A stretch of DNA of 64,000 nucleotides from Agapetus fuscipes (lineage: Eukaryota; Arthropoda; Insecta; Trichoptera; Glossosomatidae): the NCBI GenBank assembly GCA_951799405.1, contig OX637350.1:7921852-7985851 (forward strand). The letters run 5' to 3'. Both the position numbers and the translations under genes were made by a program. The notes under the pieces are model-generated. The model had not been told where the DNA came from. It saw nothing but the letters and a program-made list of their open reading frames with translations, and did no database searches. Positions 56,384-64,000 of the stretch are shown here, in pieces (position 1 is the first letter of the stretch; the number at the start of each line of letters is the position of its first letter).

Positions 56384-56796
56384 CGTTGCGTTAAACATTC
56401 ATTATTAGCCCTGATGATGAGTAATCTTGAGGTGGTTTTCAAAGGAGACAAAAAAAAATGTTTTCAAAGCTTTCAGAAATAAGTGTTCCTTCTGTATTAT
56501 TGTATTTCAATTATCAAACATAATGGTGTCGTTGGTCGGTGTTATGGCCGAGGGATCAAGTCGCTGTTCTTGACTAACGTATTTGGAACACGTATGTTGG
56601 TTCTAATCACGTCTGACCTATTTGACCATAGCTTCAACCCTGGTATAACAGATGTCATTGTACACACACAAGCTTCTGCTTTCGTATGAAGACAACTGGC
56701 CAGGCAAAATAGCTTGGTAGATTGCATTCCTCTTCACAAATCTATTTAAAAAAGGATGCTTCAGCACACGAGTGGCTTGAAAATAGTAAGCTACGA

Positions 56797-57024
56797 TTAT
56801 TGAGGTTTTAGTTTGCCGAGTACATGCAGCTTACAAGGGATGTGTACTGTAGAAAGTTGGTGGTGTTCGGATTTCTTGCGACTCATTGTTCTAGGCGTTA
56901 TGGAAATGTCTCTCAGCTGAACTAGTGAGGAACTAGTGCCCAAGGAGTCAGCGGTACTATACTTACTACTTGGTCCCGGTACTCGCTGAACCGGGGACCA
57001 GGAATGTTTCATTACAGATGACAT
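56797..57024 (-). CDS. Candidate exon, unidentified protein
   Basis: A minus-strand frame with protein-like composition (KYSTADSLGTSSSLVQLRD, ITPRTMSRKKSEHHQLST) and a good donor CCTT/GTAAGC near 56838. No clear acceptor with a strong pyrimidine tract. Ser/Thr/Arg-rich, looks like a cytoplasmic or disordered segment. Could be chance. Confidence 0.25.
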   Translation of the reverse strand: MSSVMKHSWSPVQRVPGPSSKYSTADSLGTSSSLVQLRDISITPRTMSRKKSEHHQLSTVHIPCKLHVLGKLKPQ

Positions 57025-57559
57025 TTCCGAGACTCAGCGTAAGTTTCGCAAGTTAAATTATCTGCTCTTACCTTGAGTGCAGATGTAAAGGGAAATCATG
57101 AATCTACGCGGGATGTTTCCTTGAGAACATGCACTTCTATCGTTTGCTTTACCTGTATAATAACATAAGATTATATAATTCCGTAGTTCTTGGTAGTTTA
57201 GATATATTCAAATATTTAGGTATATATTAAATCAGTTCCTCCTTTATCATCGTACAGAGAGAGCGCCTTCTGAAGAGGTTAGCTATGTCGAATTAAATTC
57301 ATTGATAAAATAATTCAAAAAGTTAAAAAAAAAAAACTCTACTAAGGCTTAGGCTAACGTTCAAGCCACGTTCTCCCATAAGCCAAGTTGTCTCATAACG
57401 GTTCGTCTTATGTGCGAAAAGCGTAATTACTCTTGAAATTTAACTGCTTTGTTTAGCCATCCTCTGCCTGCAGTTCCCTCGATGAAGGCCAGCCACCTCG
57501 GTTGAGGTCTCTCTACTCCTCGCTTGTACATTCTAGGCCACCTCTCGACGATAGAAACA

Positions 57560-57812
57560 CTAAATCTAAATCTAAGCTGCAAGGATATGTATCATTTGAG
57601 ATTCATATTAAATGCATTCCCACAAGCAGACACGCATAATTACGCGCTTACACATGCCGCATGTGGACCTACAATATAAAAAACCCAATCTCAAATGAAC
57701 ATAAGCCCTGCAACTCTTGCCGACCTTACCTGAAGCAGGGGTGACATTGGCAAAGTGAACCATTTTTTACAGTATGGGTGGTCAGCCGCATACCAACCTA
57801 TCAGTCATGGAA
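57560..57812 (-). repeat. RTE-tail repeat, near-consensus copy
   Basis: AAATCTAAGCTGCAAGGATA to CCGCATACCAACCTATCAG. One of the best-preserved copies, nearly the same as 55902-56152. Confidence 0.85.
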
Positions 57813-58392
57813 TACAAGCAATTAATACATTCAAACACCATAATTAGTAATTTCTAAATGTAGACTTTTCTTCAACCATCTATAAATTTCTAGAGATATA
57901 AAATTATTTAGTCCTATCATAATTAGTTCTACGAGTGAATATTGAACAGTTCAACTTTGTCCTCGCATAGTTAAAACAATATCGCAAGCCACATCATAAA
58001 TTTATTTCATAGTTGCGGACTGAACACCTGTCAGCATACTCAATACTAAGTTATTCCACTGTTAATGAATTTATCGAATGTTTAAGCCGCTTTAGTGGTT
58101 ATTGTAATTGTTTATGAATTTATTATAGACTAAGAGCAGTTAAACCCATACCGAACCAATAACAGACTAGTGCAGAATGGATACTTCAGCCGATGGGCTC
58201 CGATTCATTATTAGATATGAATGGCCATATTCCGAACACTTTATTGTCGATTCAATTCTATTACATCAATATGGATCAACGATAGTTAATAGTTCGCTAT
58301 TCAACAATAAACTCTCACAATGAAATGGTCACTGGTCAGTCGGTACATTTTATATACATGAAATATTATTTACATTTGTTTGGTGAGAGAAT
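57813..58392. other. No gene recognised
   Basis: AT-rich, probably 3' flank of the candidate exon at 58420. Confidence 0.3.
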
Positions 58393-58419
58393 TTTATTAT
58401 ATAAATAAGATCAGATTCA

Positions 58420-58561
58420 TTAAAATAACTTTTCATAAAACAAATAACGATGGAGAGATGTTTTCTGGGATCTGATGCCGTGGTCTATGGGTCTGGAGAT
58501 TCCGGACGTATCGCCCATGTCTACGATGGGTTTCTTCAGCGTGAAAGTGAAGAAGATGATC
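58420..58561 (-). CDS. Candidate terminal exon, unidentified protein
   Basis: Acceptor TTTCTTCAG at 58562, then one carried base and a frame reading IIFFTFTLKKPIVDMGDTSG, ISRPIDHGIRSQKTSLHR, ending at TAA 58420. An AATAAA follows at 58398-58393. Codons end in G or C far more than the surroundings do. This combination looks like the last exon of a minus-strand gene whose other exons lie to the right; the product is not recognised. Confidence 0.4.
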
Positions 58562-58572
58562 CTGAAGAAACT

Positions 58573-59691
58573 TCATCATTTAATTTTTCAGAAATATAAT
58601 TATATTTTCTACAAAAATTTTGCGATGAAATAAGTATATTAAACTTATTGAAAAAGCCACTCAGTTATCGTTTATATTTTGAAAGATAATTAGTTGAAAA
58701 TACATGTTTTCGTTTTTTTTAGTACCAGGATAAACTTATATTGTGGTTTGCAATGAACAGCCTGACAAGTGGCGATGCAGAATGCACAAAGCTCGAAATA
58801 ACAGAATCATTCCACAACCCGCAATGCTTTGTGCCAGACCTAGCAAAGAGAGTTAGTCGGAGGCTTATTCCAGAGGCTGTGGTAAACTTAGGTCTATTTG
58901 GTTACACAGCATTATAGGTTTACAAATAGAGGAAGTTTTTTTAAGCTTTCAGTTTTTTAAGAAATGAAAAAAAAGTTTGTGAATCATTATTTCGCTGTAA
59001 TTATTCAAATACAAGTTAGTGAATTAATTACGTATTTATCTGTGTTTGAAAAATGAACATGAGGAAAATTAGTTGAAGAAAAGATAAAACAAAATCTTAG
59101 GAATAATATGGTCTTTGGAAACCATATTATGATAATATTAAAAAAAAAGAAAAACAAAAACATGGAAACCTCCTGATATCGTGATTGACAGAGTTTAATA
59201 GAAGTCTTCTATATTTAAAGTCCATACCATTGGCGAACGATTTTTTCATTAAGAAAAGGTACGTTTTCCACAGCATTTAAGCATTGTTGCTTTAAACTAA
59301 CAATAGTTTTATCAATCCTTTTGTTTTTTGAGATTTTTCCACAGTCACTACACAATGTGAAATTAGATTCCAGTTTCCCTCCCAGCCAGCCGGAAAAACA
59401 TTTCAGGGCAGGGGGAGGGTGCATGAGTGACGAGGGAGGGGGAGTTTCCGTCAAGTGCTGCAATTTCCGACGCTAGGGGTTGTTTTAGGGTGGAGAACCG
59501 CTGGTCCAAGCCTTCTTGTGTGGACCAGGAGAAAAACATTCAATCTAAGGAAAGTTTTTACTTGTGAGTGACTATTAGCTGTGGGAATGCCTTGTCGGTT
59601 TGATTGAACTATAATTTTGAATATTTTATATTTTGTATTGTTTGTGTATTAACACTGTGAAAACTCATATTCATAATTTATTTATTTTTTA
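58573..59691. other. No gene recognised; possible transposase remnant
   Basis: A minus-strand frame at 59463-59215 contains FSGWLGGKLESNFTLCSDCG, loosely like the C-terminal part of P/THAP-type transposases. This is a weak resemblance only. Confidence 0.25.
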
Positions 59692-59904
59692 GGATTTAAA
59701 TTAAAACACTGTTTTATATTTTCACGTATTTTATTGTAAATTTATTATTTATTTCTATTTTACAAACGTTTTCGATCTTAAATTTTTTTAAATTTTTCAA
59801 AAAAAAAATTTTACCTGACGATGATTAAAGATCGAAAACGTTTGTAAAATATAAATAAATAATTGTATACGTGAAAATATAAAACAGTGTTTTAATTTAA
59901 ATCC
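59692..59904. repeat. Foldback element (AAACACTGTTT type)
   Basis: GGATTTAAATTAAAACACTG...TTCACGTAT at the left is matched exactly over 38 bp by its complement ending at 59904; further inside, ACAAACGTTTTCGATC pairs with GATCGAAAACGTTTGT. Confidence 0.85.
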
Positions 59905-60235
59905 AAAAAAATAAATTAATTATAATTTTGAATTTTAAATCTAAATATCAAGCTTAAATGCGTTTTTTACCATACATTGCCTACCTATAAGGCGCATGTG
60001 CCTGTATGGGATGCACACCTCTGATATTTTTCATCATAGCAAAAACTAAAATAACATTTTTTTGAAGTTTGTTAAACGTGAATACAAAAAGTCTAAGAAA
60101 AGAAAAAGAAACCTGTTTGATTTACTTCATAAATGCTATTTCAAGAAACCAGATTATCTTCCAGTTTTCACACGAAATCTTTGGCAGTAAAATTCTAGCT
60201 ACGTTTGCAATAAAAGCTCTAGTTATACCTTGCGT

Positions 60236-60412
60236 TCAGCAGTCAATACAATGTTGCTTACGGCAGTACAAAGCTTGTCGAATGGCAAATGAAACGTTGT
60301 AGATTCTGAGCGGGTTCTTCGTGGAATTTTCTTCTCTGAGGGCCTGAGCGTTATGGCAGAAGTTTCCTCCGCATCCTGGAACTTTCTTGCTATCGATGCA
60401 GCCAGCTGAAAA
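60236..60412 (-). CDS. Candidate exon with two open frames, one Cys-rich
   Basis: Behind a TTTTCAG acceptor near 60408, one frame gives GCIDSKKVPGCGGNFCHNAQ ... ALYCRKQHCIDC and stop (seven Cys, like the end of a small secreted protein). A second frame stays open to an AAG/GTATAA donor near 60228. Which, if either, is used cannot be told here. Confidence 0.25.
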   Translation of the reverse strand, partial: FSAGCIDSKKVPGCGGNFCHNAQALREENSTKNPLRIYNVSFAIRQALYCRKQHCIDC

Positions 60413-60418
60413 TGCCAA

Positions 60419-61397
60419 ACTTCCCCAATAAACTTCCCATTCAGAGCAGAGACCAAGAAAATGTTACCGACTCGATAATATCATAGCAAAAATTAGTGAT
60501 CTCGCTGTTGGGAATTAGTTTATGATATTGCGAAGAGGAAAATTGAATCCGAAATGTTTCTGAGATTAAAATCTTTCAAATACATTAAATTTGCTAGGAT
60601 TTTAGAGGGAAATTAAGAGCCTGAATAATGTATAAACAAACCTATGATACATTCTATGTAAGTTGTCATTAAAATGAGAAAAATAAACTCCAAACAATAT
60701 TTTACCGAATATATGGTGTTAGGATTTTCAGGATTAGGTCTTAAATCGTTTTCTAAAAACGTCTTGTATACTTCCATTAAATTCTATATTTTTCACGAAT
60801 AATTTATTTTGATAAATATTTTTATCAATTTTAAAATGTGCGTATCTCACTGTTTTCTTAATCGTTTCTGTTGTTGTGATTTAAAAATAAACAAAAAGCT
60901 CTATTCAAGTTTATTTAAAAAAAAACCTCAAAAAAATACATTTAAAAAAAGGGGACCTACTTTTCATTGCAGTGTTTGTTTTTCCCAACAACCCATTTCC
61001 ATACTGTACCGTCATATAAAGAACGAGATAAAAATAAATAATATTACACGTGGCAGCGCGTGTGTGTGCTCGGGTCCTCTAGGGTGTAATACAGCATAAA
61101 AACACCTTTGATAAAAGGAGGCGCAAAAAAAAAAACAGAGGCTTTTACGGCATTCGTGAATTTACGTTTTTGTTTTCTGCTCTAGTTCCAGGGGATAGGT
61201 TATGAAGGTGGACGCGACTGGTTGCTTTATGGTGGAACACTATCGCAGAAAATACGGAGAGGTTTTTAACATCACATTTCACTTAGCTGCGGTGAAAGTG
61301 CAGGAAAAGTGAGGAGTCTACCGTACAGAGTGTATTTGAAAATCTAAACTAGGTATATTGCTAGCTTCGACTATTGAGTAGGTATTGGAATATACAC
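60419..61397. other. No gene recognised
   Basis: AT-rich, poly-A runs near 60920; no exon or repeat match. Confidence 0.3.
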
Positions 61398-61540
61398 ATG
61401 GATAATTTATTTATAGGTACACATAAGTAGAGAGCGCCTTCTTTGTGTATTTCACACCTCAAGGGCCCTCTAAAATACCAGATAAGTTTTTGACAGGACA
61501 AGACAAAGAGTTTTTGCCTTCCTTACGTTAGGTAGTTGTT
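61398..61540 (-). mobile_element. CR1/L2-like LINE tail
   Basis: AGAGCGCCTTCTTTGTGTAT, CACACCTCAAGGGCCCTC and TTTTTGCCTTCCTTACGTTA match 31370-31500. Confidence 0.65.
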
Positions 61541-63277
61541 TTTTAGTAGTTGTTGGTACAGACGATAAATAATTTTAAGTTGAAGATGAACATTTTAGAA
61601 AAAACATAATTCTTTGTGTACCTATCTAGTACTAACAAAAAATGTAAATCTTGTAGAAAACGATTAAAAAAATGAAGACATAAAGTAGGTAATGGACCTC
61701 TTAGTTTATTAATTGATTTTATTTGGTAATTCACTCGCAATTTTGGGGCCAAAATGGGGACAAATAAACGATTACCTAACACGAATATCAATATACATTT
61801 GTAAATAAAATGTTATTATTATCAAAGATAGATTATTTTTTTAAATTCTACATTAAAAGTTTAGACAGTTAGAAAAGTATGAAAAATTCAAACGACATCG
61901 GCATAGAAAAACCGTGTGCATTGAAAACGCATGCACAAATAAAATACTACATTTTTTTCCAACGAGAAGGATTCGCAATTTGGTTTTATTTTCACACAAA
62001 GGTTTCAGCCACACATATAGTGTGGACGTCCGTATTATAGACGGGCAGGTTATTTTGAAAAGGGTGGGTGGGTGGTTGGGTGGGGAAGGGGCGGAGCGCT
62101 ACCTGGCGAGGCCTGAAGGCTTAATCAAGCGAAAGCTTCAGGAAAAACAGCGAGCTTTGTAGGTATCGGCGCGGCCTAGCAAGCTTTATCCCTTTAATTA
62201 ATTGGCACTGAGGACTTAATGACGTCAGCATTAAATACCGAGCTAAAAATAAGCTGCCGCCATCAATCTCTCGACTAACAACGTCCTTGTTGTTTTCTTC
62301 CGAAAAGATCATGGAAATATGAAAGCTTTTGTCTTTTTAATTAAAAGTTTGATTAAAATTTAATGATTAAAAATACATAAAGACGTCAAATTTGTGAATA
62401 CTGTAGTTACTTGAGTTTTCAAAATTTTATATTTTAGACTTTTTTGAAATTTACAAACATATTGTAGACCCATTCCTACGATACTTGATTTATTCGTATA
62501 AAATCTCCTGGGTTATAGAAAAATACGTCACAAAAAATCGAGTTAGTAAAAAATCTGGCCTATAAAATTTGGACATAGTTATATAATTCAACATGGTTTT
62601 GCACCAACCTCCAATCAATATCTGATTGACACATCAAATTTGATTGCGTAATTGTGGTAAGGACCTCGGTTAATATTACTCGGAAGTGGGTAATAATATT
62701 ATGATTAAATTTGAGCAGGAAATATGATGATGCTAACTTATGTTTATAGAACCAAATTTTTGATTTGAAGAGGAGAAATCACAATTAATACCTTAATTTC
62801 GATTTTTGTCTGATTGGAGTTTGGTGCAAAAGGTCCTCAGTCATATTAGAAAAAAAATAAGCGAATGTGCAAGAAAAAATACTATACCTGTATTTAATAT
62901 TATATGCATAAAACAGCATATAATGTAACAATATAATCTTAGTAAAAATTTAATGGATGTAATATTTTCTGATATTTTTCGTTCTAAATTGTATTTTCTC
63001 ATTCTGCTTGCACGTTATACATAAATTTATAAATAGGTTAAATTAATAATAAATTTATAATAGTTATTATATAAATAGGTGTGAAATGTTTCCCAGGCTC
63101 CTTTGTGGCGACCACTATTATGGACCGACGAGGCGGCGAAGTGACCAAAGGGTACTATTTCTCTTCTCCAAAATTTACACATAACATGTTCATATTATTT
63201 ATGTAGAAAGTACACCTGAAAGCTGATAGCTATAGCGGGACATACATTTTGAAAAAATAGCGCATCGCAAAAAAGGC
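61541..63277. other. No gene recognised
   Basis: AT-rich apart from a G-rich patch at 62060-62110. No exon or repeat match. Confidence 0.35.
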
Positions 63278-63690
63278 AACTAAGCTGCACAAATAGTGCA
63301 ACCAAAGGACGATCGAATTATAACCTTCTCGCATGGATCACAAGTATTCAACAAACGCGACCAGACTCATATCGTCATCATTTCATAAAATGACACATTT
63401 TACTCTCCTTTAAAGTACTTTCTATAAGAAGGTGCTAATGTGTTTTTTTCGAGAAGGCTGTGTACACCTTGCCGGTATTTAGGATTTAAAACTGGAAATT
63501 AACACTGAAGTGAGCAGATCTCCGAAGAAGTCACCCACAGAGGAGACGAAACGTCAGCTGAAGAAGAAGCAAGAAAGAAGAAAAAAGAAGCAAAAAGATG
63601 GACCACGGTCAAAACCCGGAATTACAAAATCAAGCATCTGAATCCGGCCGTGAAAGCCTAAAAACATTTATAATTAACACTGAAATGGGA
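63278..63690 (-). mobile_element. SINE-A remnants
   Basis: AACTAAGCTGCACAAATAGT at 63279 and TACACCTTGCCGGTATTTAG at 63463 are the two ends of the SINE-A body; AACACTGAAATGGGAAATCA recurs at 63675. Confidence 0.5.
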
Positions 63691-63739
63691 AATCATTGCC
63701 ACACATTTTTTTTTTCGAAAATGAAGAAGGTAAGTTATG

Positions 63740-63785
63740 TTATTGTTATTAATGTTAAAATATCTTTGCAGCTTAGATTATAGAT
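63740..63785 (+). repeat. RTE-tail repeat end
   Basis: AAAATATCTTTGCAGCTTAG and ATTATAG: last ~45 bp only. Confidence 0.5.
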
Positions 63786-64000
63786 AAGAAGGTAAGAAGG
63801 GAAAAACTCACACAGAAAATACCTGAATCCGTGTATCCGCACATCACCTCATTTTCTAAAAAATCCCAATTATCGATTTGTACAAGTACAATTCAAGTTC
63901 CTTTGTGATTTTTACCTTAAGAAAATAAAAATGGTTTACGCTGGTGTATTTTCAGAATAGTATCCCAAACTGCACTGTGGGTCATTAGTAGGGGTAAAGA

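Noticed and set aside
59215..59463. Possible P/THAP transposase C-terminus
   Set aside because: Resemblance rests on one short Cys-containing stretch; noted only in the gap entry.

Overview
The window looks like a nuclear genome segment from an insect, most likely a lepidopteran. The grounds are AT-rich DNA, the very frequent TAGGTACCTA/TACCTACC words, spliced genes with GT-AG introns and AATAAA signals, tRNA-derived SINEs, and a dense mix of LINEs, hAT-type elements and foldback MITEs. The order assignment is inference; no bacterial, viral or organellar gene organisation was seen.

Layout. 1-2018 holds a hAT-type transposon with an intact transposase reading frame, cut by the window edge. 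2.0-3.1 kb is a scrambled LINE/SINE patch. 3.5-4.8 kb carries the first three coding exons of an RNF10-type E3 ubiquitin ligase on the minus strand; the RING exons are not in the window. 7.4-10.0 kb carries two convergent genes for small secreted proteins that share a D-Q-R-Q-[DN]-G motif after the signal peptide. 10.4-25.7 kb is almost all mobile DNA. 26.0-29.5 kb is a C2H2 zinc-finger gene (19 remaining fingers) whose 3' part was cut off by an antisense LINE insertion. A hAT-like terminus on each side (22339 and 30039) brackets this gene, and one SINE is split exactly at those two ends.

33.4-36.9 kb holds the most striking gene: a six-exon minus-strand gene whose spliced frame (366 residues, all junctions in phase) is a Merlin/IS1016 (ISXO2-like) transposase. 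Its zinc-ribbon and C-terminal landmarks are kept, but the three acidic catalytic positions appear lost. I read it as a domesticated, catalytically dead transposase gene.

37-64 kb is largely repeats: a LINE split by a 1.7-kb hAT-like element with an 8-bp target duplication, which itself contains a PIF/Harbinger-like MITE and a perfect 55-bp inverted repeat; more LINE ends; SINEs; and at least fifteen copies of a ~250-bp repeat that is probably the 3' end of an RTE-like LINE. A few unidentified candidate exons (56.8, 58.4 and 60.3 kb, minus strand) may belong to ordinary host genes.

The host genes do not form a pathway. What links the window is transposon biology: one transposase appears to have been taken over by the host, one zinc-finger gene has been cut, and possibly carried, by transposons, and several SINE/LINE tail pairs show which LINE may mobilise which SINE.
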